Below are positions 47,282-58,224 of a DNA stretch of 64,000 bases, one piece after another. Source of the stretch: Liolophura sinensis. Its lineage: Eukaryota; Mollusca; Polyplacophora; Chitonida; Chitonidae. The position numbers and the translations under genes are program-made. Numbering within the stretch: position 1 is the stretch's first letter; each line of letters begins with the position of its first letter. The notes below the pieces were generated by a model. It worked only from the letters and a program-made list of their open reading frames with translations. It was not told the origin of the DNA and searched no databases. The stretch is taken from positions 1,118,001 to 1,182,000 of the forward strand of contig NC_088296.1 of the NCBI RefSeq assembly GCF_032854445.1, read 5' to 3'.

Positions 47282-47779
47282 CAAGAAAATTTATTTGGTG
47301 CTTCTTTTGTTTGCTCTCAAATAAAAAATATTATCACAACAATCAGACATTATTTAATTTTTCATTTTATCACAGTAACTTTAATAGGTGGCAGATAAAA
47401 TCATTTCTGACAAACTTTTTTTTCATCAAAACGTGAAACATTTGAGAGATGTTCACTGCCACCGCTATCACATGCATGTTGCACTATTTCAAGTTCCGGT
47501 GCACCCAATAACCCCAGTCTCGGCTGATACACCTGAGTACACGGTCTTCATGTCATTTTCATCCCATTGCTTTTAGCCTTGGTTTTGAAAGGACTGCTGA
47601 AGCTGTGTGACTGTTTATGTATTCATTTTCCCCAGGTACATTTTTTTCTTGCCATCCCCTGTCTACCTTCATACCTGGTGTAGTATACACATTGTTATGG
47701 ATATTTTGATATGGTGACCATCTACTGTAATAACTGGTGCGTCCCGCAGGAGTTCATGAGTTTTAACAAGGCTGAAGTG

Positions 47780-48310
47780 TTCGTTTTGTTGAAAATGAAT
47801 TGTTAGTGTTGTCACCATCTACCTTCATACCTGGAGCAGTAGATGTTGTTGTTGACTTCGAGTTAGACTGATCATTTTATTGTGGATACATTGTTGTCAC
47901 CATCCACCTTCAACCCTCAGGCTGCGCAGTGGTGACGTGGTGGTTGTAGCAGTAGTGATGTGGTGGTTGTAGCAATGGTGATGTGGTTGTTGTAGCAGTG
48001 GTGTTGTGGTGGTTGTAGCAGTGGTGACGTGGTGGTTGTAGCAGTGGTGACGTGGTGGTTGTAGCAGGAATGAAAGAGTTCATTTGTTGAGGAAACATTG
48101 TTGTTGTTGTCACCATCTACCTTCATACCTGGAACAGGCGCACAGGTGACATTGTTGTTGACTTCAAGTTACACTGATCATTTTATTGTGGATACACTGT
48201 TGTTATCTAACCCTCACGCTGCACAGTGGTGACGATGGTTGTTGTAGCAAGAATAAAGAAGTCCATTTGTTGAGGACATGTTGTTGTTGTTACCATCACG
48301 TTTCAAACCG
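47780..48310. repeat. Composite repeat: duplicated 'caccatctaccttcatacctgg' blocks and a 24-bp array
   Basis: Blocks containing 'gttgtcaccatctaccttca' and 'cactgatcattttattgtgg' recur three to four times. Between 47928 and 48068 'gtggtgacgtggtggttgta' + 'gcaa/gcag' repeats about six times. If the minus-strand membrane-protein gene uses the AATAAA at 48182-48187, part of this lies beyond its 3' end. Confidence 0.8.
48182..48187 (-). terminator. AATAAA poly(A) signal candidate for the minus-strand membrane protein
   Basis: TTTATT on the + strand, 148 nt beyond the stop of the terminal exon at 48335. A second identical context recurs near 47876. Confidence 0.4.
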
Positions 48311-48334
48311 TAAACCGGTAGTGGTGTCGTTGCA

Positions 48335-48422
48335 TCACGCCCTCAGAGCCTGAATCCTGTACATAGCCGGGGGGTAGTCATCCATGGCCAGATCCTGGGC
48401 GTTCCTCAGTAAACGTTCAGCC
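48335..48422 (-). CDS. N-glycan-rich membrane protein, terminal exon
   Basis: After acceptor 'cctgctgttgacag' one G completes the Arg codon left by the previous exon, then AERLLRNAQDLAMDDYPPAM and YRIQALRA followed by TGA. It supplies the end of the cytoplasmic tail: helix-forming, with basic residues and an acidic/tyrosine patch (MDDYPPAMY) that could be a sorting or adaptor site. The phase agrees exactly with the exon at 50717-50924, giving KKARRAERLLRN across the junction. The 88-nt size is normal for a last coding exon. Confidence 0.72.
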
Positions 48423-48582
48423 CTGTCAACAGCAGGAAAACACAGAACACACGTAGTCAACGATGCCACCATGATGAAGTTTACAATCCTGTGATCATCC
48501 ATGTGATAAGGCATCCTAAATGCAAATGTGCTGGTACATAAACAGACAGACGGACAGGCAGACAAATGGAAAAGTGGACAGG

Positions 48583-48848
48583 GGGTCGATTCCATTGGTT
48601 TCCCAATGGCCACTGAAGGAGGTAGTGGTCACTGGGGGCGGTAGTGGCCACTAATGTGTCATTCCATTGGCCACTTGTGGAGACCAGTGACACCGGTCTG
48701 ACGTTAGTGGAGACAGTGGCATGTAGTGTAGCGTCTAAACTCACGCAACTGGACGCGACTTCCAGAACAGTGGGATGTCACGCTGTGTCCTCTGGTGGCC
48801 ACTGAATCTGCCACCAGTGGAGGTCAGATCAACAAATGGAATGCACCC
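48583..48848. mobile_element. MITE-like element with imperfect terminal inverted repeats
   Basis: Ends are 'gggtcgattccattggttt' and the reverse complement of 'gggtgcattccatttgttg' (15 of 19 matching). The interior is rich in 'ccactgg/ccagtgg' motifs and has no coding capacity. It lies in the last intron of the membrane-protein gene. No clear target-site duplication is visible. Confidence 0.6.
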
Positions 48849-48887
48849 AATGACTGAGAGATAAACTGTCAGCCTGACAGATAGATT

Positions 48888-50100
48888 GAAAGGGATCTTT
48901 GGATTGACACACAAACGAAACAGAGAGACATACAGCCTGACAGACAAATAGATGGTCTGACAGATAGACTTACAAAGAGACAGACATACAGCCTGACAGA
49001 CAAATAGATGGTCTGACAGATAGACTAACAAAGAGACAGACATACAGCCTGACAGACAAATAGATGGTCTGACAGATAGACTATCAAAGAGACAGACATA
49101 CAGCCTGACAGACAAATAGATGGTCTGACAGATAGACTAACAAAGAGACAGACATACAGCCTGACAGACAAATAGATGGTCTGACAGACAGACTAACAAA
49201 GAGACAGACATACAGCCTGACAGACAAAAAGATGGTCTGACAGACAGAATAACAAAGAGACAGACATACAGCCCTGACAGACAAATAGATGGTCTGACAG
49301 ACAGACTAACAAAGAGACAGACATACAGGCCTGACAGACAAATAGATGGTCTGACAGACAGACTAACAAAGAGACAGACATACAGGCCTGACAGACAAAT
49401 AGATGGTCTGACAGATAGACTAACAAAGAGACAGACATACAGCCTGACAGACAAATAGATGGTCTGACAGACAAACAAAGAAACAGACATACAGACCCGA
49501 CAGACAAATAGATGGTCTGACAGATAGACTAACAAAGAGACAGACATACAGGCCTGACAGACATATAGATGGTCTGACAGATAGACTAACAAAGAGACAG
49601 ACATACAGCCTGACAGACAAATAGATGGTCTGACAGATAGACTAACAAAGAGACAGACATACAGGCCTACAGACAAATAGATGGTCTGACAGATAGACTA
49701 ACAAAGAGACAGACATACAGCCTACCAGACAAATAGATGGTCTGACAGATAGACTAACAAAGAGACAGACATACAGGCCTGACAGACAAATAGATGGTCT
49801 GACAGATAGACTAACAAAGAGACAGACATACAGGCCTGACAGACAAATAGATGGTCTGACAGATAGACTAACAAAGAGACAGACATACAGGCCTGACAGA
49901 CAAATAGATGGTCTGACAGATAGACTAACAAAGAGACAGACATACAGGCCTGACAGACATATAGATGGTCTGACAGATAGACTAACAAAGAGACAGACAT
50001 ACAGCCTGACAGACAAATAGATGGTCTGACAGATAGACTAACAAAGAGACAGACATACGGGCCAACAATAGATGTTCTGACAGATTGACTAACAGACAGA
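48888..50100. repeat. 57-bp minisatellite, about 21 copies
   Basis: 'agatagactaacaaagagac' + 'agacatacaggcctgacaga' + 'caaatagatggtctgac'. One-base indels (acaggcctg / acagcctg / acagccctg) shift frames, producing many overlapping minus-strand open frames of the LSVRPSICLSGLYVCLFVS type. The array fills most of the last intron of the minus-strand membrane protein. Confidence 0.95.
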
Positions 50101-50716
50101 CAAAAAGACATTTAATGGCCCAAGAATTAAAATTTGTATATATTTGTCTAAAACTAACACTTCATAGGTGTTTCAAACTATGGTCGAAAGATAAGTGTTC
50201 AAAACACCATTTTCAAAATTTGACTGGAGTCAAATCAGGATTTAGGCTTCCCACTTGTGAACGACATCACTTTTAAGGACCTAATTTTATATTCCGTGTT
50301 ATTTTTTCACTTTCCAGGGTTCTATAATTTAAGTACAAATCTTCATGTGGAGATTAAAGAATGCTACAAATTTGGGAGCTGATTTATCGATACATTTCAA
50401 ACATGATTCAACACCAGAGTGATATTTAACACTAAAAAATCAAGAATTTTCACAAACTTATTAAAAAATAAACTTTTCTCTAGGACTTCCCCAATCTGTA
50501 AAACCTTTCAACAAAATCTGGGTGCACTGGAAGACTTCAAGGATAACAAGGAACCTGGAGCTTTGAAGAACCAATCTATGAACACATCATACTTCGAAGC
50601 TTCACTACTTGGACAGAGAAGCAATTAAAGCAGAAAATTCTCTGTCCAGGTGATAAGTAACATCACATGTAAGAATACAAAGAAGTCAACAAAGCTGAGC
50701 TGGTCAGAGGACAGAC
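50101..50716 (-). other. Intron sequence upstream of the 57-bp array
   Basis: Unique AT-rich sequence between the 57-bp array and the exon ending at 50717. The donor is AG|gtctgt, a weaker but acceptable GT site. No other exon is apparent. Confidence 0.5.
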
Positions 50717-50924
50717 CTGCGTGCTTTCTTCTCCCTCCTCTTGCGGACGCAGACGACAGCAAAGATAGCGATGAAAAGGATGGGGATGAGGACAGCCATG
50801 AGAACCAGTGTGAGGAACAGCGTCTCATCCTTCCCGCTTAGGTGGTGGAAAAAATCCTGCCCATCTGGCACAAACGGGGAAAGAGTGTGGTTATACACAA
50901 ATGTCTGGTTGGCAGTTGTGCTGG
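50717..50924 (-). CDS. N-glycan-rich membrane protein, transmembrane exon
   Basis: A 208-nt exon after 'ttgtatgatttcag'. Two bases complete a Thr codon, giving NDTSTT across the junction, then ANQTFVYNHTLSPFVPDGQD, a short stalk, and the membrane span TLFLTLVLMAVLIPILFIAI followed by FAVVCV. A strong basic stop-transfer signal follows (RKRREKKAR), fixing type I topology with the tail in the cytoplasm. Sequons NDT, NQT and NHT lie just outside the membrane. If the weak donor is not used, the frame ends a few codons later (RRSVL then TGA). I recognise no family; the architecture is that of a short mucin-like or adhesion-type single-pass protein. Confidence 0.78.
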
Positions 50925-51194
50925 CTGAAATCATACAACACAAATGTCTGGTTAGTGTTATTGTGCTCTACATGTGTACAAACCCTAATCTCAATACCTG
51001 CAGTACTTTTTAAGATACCACCCCTAACATTTTGTTTAACACTGCTTTCACTGTTACTGGATGCCGATGCTCACGGTATGGACATATGACATAAAGTGCA
51101 GGCAAGCTAAAAGTGGTATATGTCGCTGTCTCCCTCCACTGAGAGGTCAATCAGCAAAGAAATAGGATTCAAGAAGACAACACAAAAGTACACA

Positions 51195-51275
51195 CGCATA
51201 ATGATTCCTCGTCACCATATAAGTGAAAGATTGTTAAGTATGACATATAGCCCCTAGCACACATAAATGTACATG
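51195..51275 (+). repeat. Old fragment of the 'gttaaaccccaagcac' SINE family
   Basis: 'acgcataatgattcctcgtc' + 'accatataagtgaaagattg' + 'ttaagtatgacatatagccc' + 'ctagcacac' is a degraded 3' end of the family represented at 46179. It sits in the intron just beyond the donor of exon 51285-51486. Confidence 0.6.
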
Positions 51276-51284
51276 CAAACTTAC

Positions 51285-51486
51285 TGTCATTGAGATTTTC
51301 CATAACTTCCTGGGTAATGGTCGTTACAGTAGTCCATGGAGTTGTGTGCTCTTGAGTATAGGTCGCATTCTCACTTGTTGCCATCAGATCGGTGAGGTTT
51401 GTTGTTGACACTGTGATCGTGGCATTATCAGAAAAGAATTCCGTGAGGTTGACCCCTGGAGAGGTCATGTTGGTGGCGACACCCAA
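51285..51486 (-). CDS. N-glycan-rich membrane protein, ectodomain exon
   Basis: A 202-nt exon between acceptor 'cctcccttaggtag' and donor GACA|gtaagt, phase 0 in and phase 1 out. It encodes LGVATNMTSPGVNLTEFFSD, then NATITVSTTNLTDLMATSEN and ATYTQEHTTPWTTVTTITQE, ending VMENLND. Five NxT sequons and a Thr/Ser content near 35% mark a heavily glycosylated, mucin-like extracellular segment. An in-frame TAG immediately precedes the chosen acceptor, so the exon cannot extend further upstream. It has no start with a signal peptide; an upstream signal-peptide exon is expected but was not found. Confidence 0.72.
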
Positions 51487-51530
51487 CTACCTAAGGGAGG
51501 GTTCTGACAAGTTGGGAAATCTGCAATTGA

Positions 51531-51706
51531 TTTATTTATTTATTTGTTTATTTGATTGGTGTTTTACGCCGTACTCAAGAATATTTCACTTATACGACGG
51601 CGGTCGGCATTATGGTGGGTGGAAACTGGGCAGAGCCTGGGGGAAACCCTTGACCACCTGCAGGCTGGTGGCTGACCTTCCCACATATGGCCGATCTGGA
51701 ATTGAG
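51531..51706 (-). repeat. SINE copy, inverted
   Basis: 'tttgattggtgttttacgcc' + 'gtactcaagaatatttcact' + 'tatacgacggcggtcggcat' + 'tatggtgggtggaaactggg'; lacks the tRNA-like head. Lies just upstream of the membrane-protein ectodomain exon. Confidence 0.9.
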
Positions 51707-53030
51707 CACATACATGACTTGTTTTATCTTCCAATAATAAATACTCAGAAACTCTCCAATAAAATGAAAACAAAAACAGTGGCTGCCATTACCAGCAGAC
51801 ATATTTCTAAATTTAAACACATTCTTCATGCTACAATCATATCTGTGACATGCACATAACTTTATCGTGATATGTTCGCACCAATTGTGCAATAAATATC
51901 ATTGCAGTTATGTATTGGCCCTATTAAGGCCTACATAACACTTGACTCCTTGAATCCCTTCACCACCTGCATTTCATTTCACCCTGTCAACACCTTGTAC
52001 AGACACAACAGCGCTGAAGGTACAACTACAGTATGTACGACACCTGTCTAATGGAACAGTCAGTTCACCCTTGGAGTCTTATCATCTGGTTTACACTCAA
52101 GATGTCTTAGGGAAGGTGATGTAGTTAGATTCACCCCACTGTTGTCGCTGTCACCATGAAGACGAAGATCAATTCCCTTGTCCCATTTTGTCTGTCAGCG
52201 ACTGTCAGCTGACACATCAAAATAACATCTAAACTGCATCGTACACTTACTCTTGTACTTTCGTTAAAATTTCGTTCGCAACGCTTCCTTCTTCACATAG
52301 AATGTCTCCTTTCTTTTTAAATCACTGTGACACGTTCAAAATGAGAAATATTACACTAAATTCAGATCAAATTCCGCCAAATTTGTGATATCTCGCTAGA
52401 AATCGATAATGCAAGTGTGTACCTCCAAAAAGTGAAGAAGTAGTAAACTAAGGGAGACAACTTACACCGGAATCCACCTAATCTAATGACGGATAACACA
52501 GCAAGTAACGTACCGGTAGCTTGAAGTTCTAGTCCAGCGAAATCACATGTCTACAAAACGTAAAAGTTTGGTGTGTGTGTGTGTTTTTTTTTAAGTCAGT
52601 AGGTTAAAAACTTCAGTTCTTTTTTTAATGTTTACAAATTTAATGTTTTCTTTTAGTGTTTTGAGTCAACTTTGGGATTTGCCTCCAAACCAGTTGGCAC
52701 GCGGTAATTGCGTCGCCTTGGACTTTAAAATGCCGTATACATTATCAAAACAACTCATATTCGTATTAATTTTACATTCTTGGTACGAACATGTGCAGTT
52801 ATGATCCATATTAGAAAATTTGTCATAATGGCGTTATCACTGAACTAGCACTTTAGATAACTGAACAAAACCTGGGATTACGATAGTGTCTATCTTAATC
52901 TCAGACAAAACCAACCGAAGAACCAACACACCAAGTATTTTGTATCAATATGCGGGAATCGCATTGGCTTAGTGCATTAGTAAATACAGAATAAAATAAT
53001 ACTTTTCCACACAAAATTTCAGGTTCTCTT
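51707..53030. other. Unique DNA, possible 5' region of the minus-strand gene
   Basis: Contains two minus-strand donor-like sites, 'caagagtaagtg' near 52250 and 'ccggtgtaagtt' near 52462, but the sequence before each has no useful open frame; they could bound non-coding 5' exons. Nothing else is recognised. Confidence 0.35.
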
Positions 53031-53228
53031 GATTTATTTATTTATCTATTTATTTGATTGGTGTTTCATGCCGTACTCAAGAATATTTCACTTATACGAC
53101 GGCGGCCAGCAACCCACCACCATGTATCCGTAGGCTGCTGAAAAACCTGGCCACGTACGTCTGGAGAGGAAGCCAGCATGAGCTGGACTTACAGCGACCG
53201 CATTGATGAGAGGCTCCTGAGTCACTGA
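53031..53228 (-). repeat. SINE copy, inverted, internally deleted
   Basis: 'gattggtgtttcatgccgta' + 'ctcaagaatatttcacttat' then 'ccaccaccatgtatccgtag', 'gaggaagccagcatgagctg' and 'cgaccgcattgatgagaggc'. It lacks the pyrimidine-side central segment and most of the tRNA-like head. Confidence 0.87.
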
Positions 53229-53354
53229 TGAGACGGACTGAGACTTTGCTGTAGGTTCAGTTATCAAAGGTTCGATCTGGTGTTGCAGACAAAGAATGGC
53301 GGTAGTAGGCCACAGTCCACAATTATCTTTGATTATCCTGATTATCTTTGTTCC

Positions 53355-53591
53355 CACACAAGAATCACTTGTGTTGAAATCTAACACAAGCATTCGTGTT
53401 GTTTCATTCAACACTTAAATATGTTACCCCAAATATGTGTTAAATAAATGTAAAGTACGTATGTTTGTGATGCAAAGTAAGACAAAAAAGGGACAAACAA
53501 GACCTTGTGTTATTTCAACATGTTCAAATGTAACACAAAACTTTTGTTGAGAAGAACACTTTGTGTTCACAACACACGTGTTTTTTGTGTG
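53355..53591. mobile_element. MITE-like foldback element
   Basis: Left end 'cacacaagaatcacttgtgt' + 'tg' and the reverse complement of the right end 'cacacaaaaaacacgtgtgt' + 'tg' match at 19 of 22 positions. The AT-rich interior repeats 'taacacaa' / 'ttgtgtta' in both orientations. It is non-coding and about 237 bp. Confidence 0.55.
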
Positions 53592-53599
53592 CCCTCAGA

Positions 53600-54220
53600 C
53601 AAATGCAGCCAAATTCCTTATGGGAATCGAACGATGACATTTGTCACTAAATTGAAATAGAAGCTGATTTAACAGAACTTTTCACTACTTTTGCCTAGTG
53701 TGCCTCCGCCTCCATTTACTTAAAAAGCACCCAATGTACACCACAGAGAGATAAATGAAAAGGGCATCCCAAAGGAGCAAAAGAAAACATATCTAAGAAA
53801 TAGCAAAGGATTATATTCGTTTCAATTGTGGTGGTAGCCAGTTATCAAAAGCTCGACTGGGCTAAATCACGGCTGCAAAGTATTCATAGTTCACTAATCG
53901 TATCGTTCTCACAATGGAACTTATATCAAAGAAAATATATACAATGGGCTGAGGCCGATATTTTGTTATTACACATAAAGCTGTATAAGTGCGGCCTTCA
54001 GCAAAGCGCCTTGTCTCACTCCACCGAGGACTTTCACCAGCACATCTGTCCACAGCGGGATTGATATATAACGAGAGGTCAGGGGTGTTGACAGAATCGG
54101 TGGTTCAAAGCCGGCTTTGGACAGAGAATTTGCAGGTTCCTCCCCAATCAATGTGAGGCCTTTGTGAAAATACACAATCGATGGAGAGGTTTTTGCAGCC
54201 TAGCGCCAAGGCCATTTGTC
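53600..54220. other. Unique DNA without recognised genes
   Basis: Open frames of 60-80 codons on both strands have no supporting start, splice or family signal. Confidence 0.4.
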
Positions 54221-54221
54221 C

Positions 54222-54236
54222 CTCTTTAATATGGCC

Positions 54237-54335
<99 letters not shown>

Positions 54336-54353
54336 GCAGACCATACTAAAGAG
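54222..54353. repeat. 132-bp palindrome with (TA)n centre
   Basis: Arms 'ctctttaatatggcctgca' (54222-54240) and 'tgcagaccatactaaagag' (54335-54353) are inverted copies matching at 17 of 19 positions. The 94 bp between them are almost pure alternating TA, interrupted by one 'tatg'. A further TA run follows the right arm. Confidence 0.9.
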
Positions 54354-54659
54354 ATATATATATATATATTCCCTTAGCTAAAGATCGATTTGGAAAGTTA
54401 TTCAACAAAAGCACAAGATTATCCAGTCCATCGCAATGATGTAGTCACGAGTAAAAATCAATTATCTGATGTCCCATTTCCACTTCAAATAATAGTATAG
54501 ACATGGGAGTCAGTATCAGTTTAAAGCACCGCGAAGATTTTAAACTAAAAAATAAACAACAAGAACAAAAAACAACAAAACAAAACAGATAAGCTGGTTT
54601 TAAAGTGTAATTAGTTCACCAGTTTCATTTGGCGCCCGGCTGTTATATTAAAAATACTA

Positions 54660-54768
54660 AAAAAGTCATGGGTTTTCTCCCAGGCTCTGCCAAATATCCT
54701 CCCATCGTAATGCTGACATCATTCGTAAAAGTGAAATATTCTTGAGTACGGCCTAAAACATCATTAAA
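54660..54768 (+). repeat. Diverged SINE copy, sense
   Basis: 'catgggttttctcccaggct' + 'ctgcc' ... 'gtaaaagtgaaatattcttg' + 'agtacggcctaaaacatcat' is the body and 3' end of the SINE without the head. Confidence 0.75.
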
Positions 54769-54769
54769 G

Positions 54770-55795
54770 TAGAATCAATACATAGCTATTTAAAATCAAA
54801 TTGTCAAAATGCAAAATAATTGGCGACCTTAAAGTGATCCCAATCTTGGATAGCATACACATGTAAATGATGACCTGAAGTTTAATACAGAAATCGTGCA
54901 GAACAAACACATCTGCCCAGGGGCCCTAGAGTTAGAACACAACAAGACCGAAGTAAAATATCTCATATCTGCCTGGTTTAGAGAGAGCTGTAATTAATAA
55001 GCCAGATTTGGTCAAAGAGAGTCCAATAAAAGGAAAAGAAAAGGGGAGGTATCAACAGCTACAGAATCTCCGTTGCCGTTTCGGACATTGTACATTTATT
55101 GTTGAACGTGGTATTATCGTTTAACAAAACGCCGTTGTTACGTCGCCATTGTTATCATGGCGGTATTGTCCTTCTGTGCTGGAGGGTGTTGAACAGGGGG
55201 AGGGATGTGATTGTTAAGCTTTGTGGCCTGTGTATTATTAGCCGTGAACTGTGAGTTATGGTCGTGCGGACGGTGTAATATTTGTCGGGTTTAGGGCTCA
55301 CCTCCTAGGGTAGGGGCACTATAACGCACGAGGGTCGTTTTGGATGACCGTAACGACGACCCGATAAAGACGATGGCGAAAGTTCAGTCTGTCGCCAGCG
55401 CCTTTGTATGGCCATTTACGTGTGACACCGAGAGTATCCATACCTGAAGCTGGCCGGGTACAATGGGCCCCTACACACCTCACAAAGGCCACTGTCCCAC
55501 GGGCGGTGTTGTACCTCGCATTAATGATGTTGAATGTACTTGACGGAATTATGAAGAGCTACAATTACATGTGAATGGCTCATTTGTTCCGGAGTGGCGC
55601 GCAAAAATAACCGATAAACAGTGATTACCAGAGTTATTCGACACCTTGCCCATTCACTGTGCGAACTGATGTGTTCATAAGTTTAAATAACATCGAATTT
55701 ATGATCTAATGGTATCCATCACTTATATTAATATTGTGAATTTGATGTTATATATGCTTTTACACCTAGGGTACGCATAAATATGCAAATTGTAT
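54770..55795. other. Unique DNA, GC-richer block at 55060-55500
   Basis: The 55060-55500 block is noticeably richer in CG and contains an unclaimed minus-strand 41-codon frame beginning MDTLGVTRKWPYKG near 55437, followed by TAG and a donor-like GGAG|gtgagc near 55303. This is too weak to call a gene. Confidence 0.35.
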
Positions 55796-55797
55796 TA

Positions 55798-55935
55798 ATT
55801 TCTGTTGTTTTCTAGTTTTTATTCTACTCTTACTCTTCTATTCTATATTTTGTTCAACAGTCTATTCTATATTTTGTTCAATAGCCTATTCTGTACTCTG
55901 TTCTATATTTTGTTCTATATATTCTGTTCAATGTT
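55798..55935. repeat. Short 'ttctatattttgttcaata' repeat
   Basis: Five to six degenerate copies of 'tattctatattttgttcaat' spaced 20-25 bp. Confidence 0.75.
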
Positions 55936-55957
55936 TCTAGTTGCAATTAGTTGTCAA

Positions 55958-56275
55958 TATATCTGCAATGCGTAGTTGCTTGAGTCGTCAATGCATCTGC
56001 AATGCGTATACTTCCTTGAGCTGTTAATGCATCTGCAATGCGTATACTTCCTTGAGCTGTTAATGAATCTGCAATGCGTATATTTCTTTGAGCTGTTAAT
56101 GAATCTGCAGTGCGTATATTTCCTTGAGCTGTTAATGAATCTGCAATGCGTATATTTCCTTGAGCTGTTAATGAATCTGCAATGCGTATATTTCCTTGAG
56201 CTGTTAATGAATCTGCAATGCGTATATTTCCTTGAGCTGTTAATGAATCTGCAATGCGTATATTTCCTCGAATTG
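55958..56275. repeat. 36-bp minisatellite, about 8-9 copies
   Basis: 'cttgagctgttaatgaatct' + 'gcaatgcgtatatttc'. Twelve codons per unit; the minus-strand frame (GNIRIADSLTAQ repeated) and plus-strand frame (LQCVYFLELLMN) remain open for this reason. Confidence 0.93.
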
Positions 56276-56408
56276 TATAGGATATCGACGATGTAGGTTT
56301 ATATGTCGAAGATAATAAATGTCTGTCCTTAAGACACAAGGAATGATTCCACAGTTTTGACAAGGCAGAACGTAGTACTTCGATATACAATGCGTAATTC
56401 AAGGCTCC

Positions 56409-56427
56409 GGGGGGGGGGGGGGGGGGA
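56409..56427. repeat. Poly(G) run
   Basis: Nineteen or so consecutive G bases after 'aaggctcc'. Such runs are length-unstable and can form quadruplexes. Confidence 0.9.
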
Positions 56428-56429
56428 TT

Positions 56430-58220
56430 CTAATTGTTATAGACTTGACTACAAAAAACATTAGGCAGGTCTTCATAATTTTATCCCGTAAAAAGGAAAG
56501 CCTTTAATTTAAGTTTGAAAACCTGGCGTGGAATGAATAGGCTCCTGGCGGTTCAAGGGGCGTATTATAAACAGAGAAGGAGCGATGCAAGAAATTTAAA
56601 ATCCGTGTGATTTTTTTTATGGATTATGCTTTAAAGTGAAAACATTGTCACTGTTGTGATTATATATCTTCCTTAAGACTACGGTACTGGGGGCCCTCCG
56701 GTTTCCCCCACCCACAAACCTATCATATTCAGGATATATGTAAATCTAAAGACGCTTTCCGCGTATAGGCTATGTAAAAAGCTCCCGGATTTATCTCCTA
56801 TAGATAGTCAGCTTTTAAATTTAGGTTTAAATTTTGGCTGAACTGTAAGTCTAAATTAAAGTGCTTCTGACAATTCGAGAGACTTTCTGGAGACGGAGCG
56901 CAGGATGAAACTACAAATGAGTTCAATTTTTCTCTTTCTCGATTTTATAGCGATAAAAATTGCCATTGATTAAGTCGTCCGTCCGGATTATTTCGGTTCC
57001 TCCACGCATAAAAATTGAACCCCGTTGTATAAATACAAACAATACATCAGCCATTGGTGTGTATATGGCATTAACAAATAAACAAATAAACAACTGTGTT
57101 AATTTGGATATTTTATTTCAAACTAATGTCTCCAAAAGAAGAATCTAATAGCTTAGAATATGTATTTATCTATAGTTGTTTTACACCGATTTCAATAACT
57201 CAGCTACGAAATAACAGAGAAAATCTAAATCGAACGCGGAGGAAACCACCTGGTTTATAAGAATATTATACAGTATAATTTGTGAAATTCTCCAAAATTA
57301 GACAATTTCATTTTCCATTGAAAAGGTGCAATAAACCCAGATGAAGTCGACAACCTTCGGAATGGCGCAATCTCCAACGGCTACTCTTGACACCCGCCTG
57401 CCCGTAAAGAGCAAACAGGCTTTCTCTTCAGGTGGCCCTAGACTACCCTCATTAGTCTTCCTCTAACCTCCCACCCTCCCTGCTACTCTTGAGACGGACA
57501 CAGGCCTGCAAAGAGACCTTGGTCAGACGGCGCGTGCAGCTGGCGAGTTCTCAAGACCGGTATTGTAGCCATCATTCAGGTCATTTGCCAAGCACGTGCC
57601 CAACAATGGCCTCTTCAGCGTTAACAATGTCGACTTTGATCCAAATCGTTTTTGTCGTCGCTGTCGTCGTGTTTTTTCACACATACGTCTTTAATAACGT
57701 AGAATTAGCTGCGTAATTTTCGAAAGCCAACAAAAGATTCCCAGCGCGTGAAACCGTAAAGTAATATCTTGCCCTCTTACCCCCGCCATCTTCCTAGACT
57801 GTTTTCCTTGGAAGGTATACTCTTTCTCCAACCCAGGCTTGCCGGTTTCTTTATTTTGTGGACATGATTATTGCATATTCATTTCCTTGCACGAAAATCT
57901 GTATGCAAATTACATGCGCGAAGTGGCTATGCCACCCGTGGGAATATTCGCCCATAATATAATGTTTGTCGTCGTATTAAAGAAAAAAAAACAAACAAAA
58001 GGAAATCGTAATAAAACCAGGCGGAGTCACAACCAAGTTATGGTAAGAAATGGGTATAGTTTTAACACAAAAACAAATTTTGAGCAGGAATATTTTTGTG
58101 CTCAGAATGACTGTATATGATTTCTCCACTATTTACAAATGTGAATTGCCAAAAAACAGACCGAACGTTCTTAAAAATATCAGTGGATTCCGACATGATG
58201 AACTGGTGTTGTTATATAAG
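56430..58220. other. Unique DNA without confirmed genes
   Basis: Contains a small + strand frame at 57606-57716 (36 residues, one hydrophobic segment, discussed as a finding) and a ~40-bp diverged direct repeat ('ctactcttgacacccgcctg' at about 57382, 'ctactcttgagacggacaca' at about 57483). No splice-consistent exon was found. Confidence 0.4.
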
Positions 58221-58224
58221 ATCA

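Noticed and set aside
48741-50111. Overlapping minus-strand frames with LSVRPSICLSGLYVCLFVS repeats
   Set aside because: The 57-bp array with one-base indels; lies in the intron of the membrane-protein gene.
53862-54175. Short frames on both strands near 54 kb as exons
   Set aside because: They overlap each other on opposite strands without splice sites or recognisable protein features.
55303-55440. Minus-strand 41-codon frame MDTLGVTRKWPYKG... as a first exon
   Set aside because: It hits TAG before the donor-like site, has no signal peptide, and its phase does not help the membrane-protein gene.
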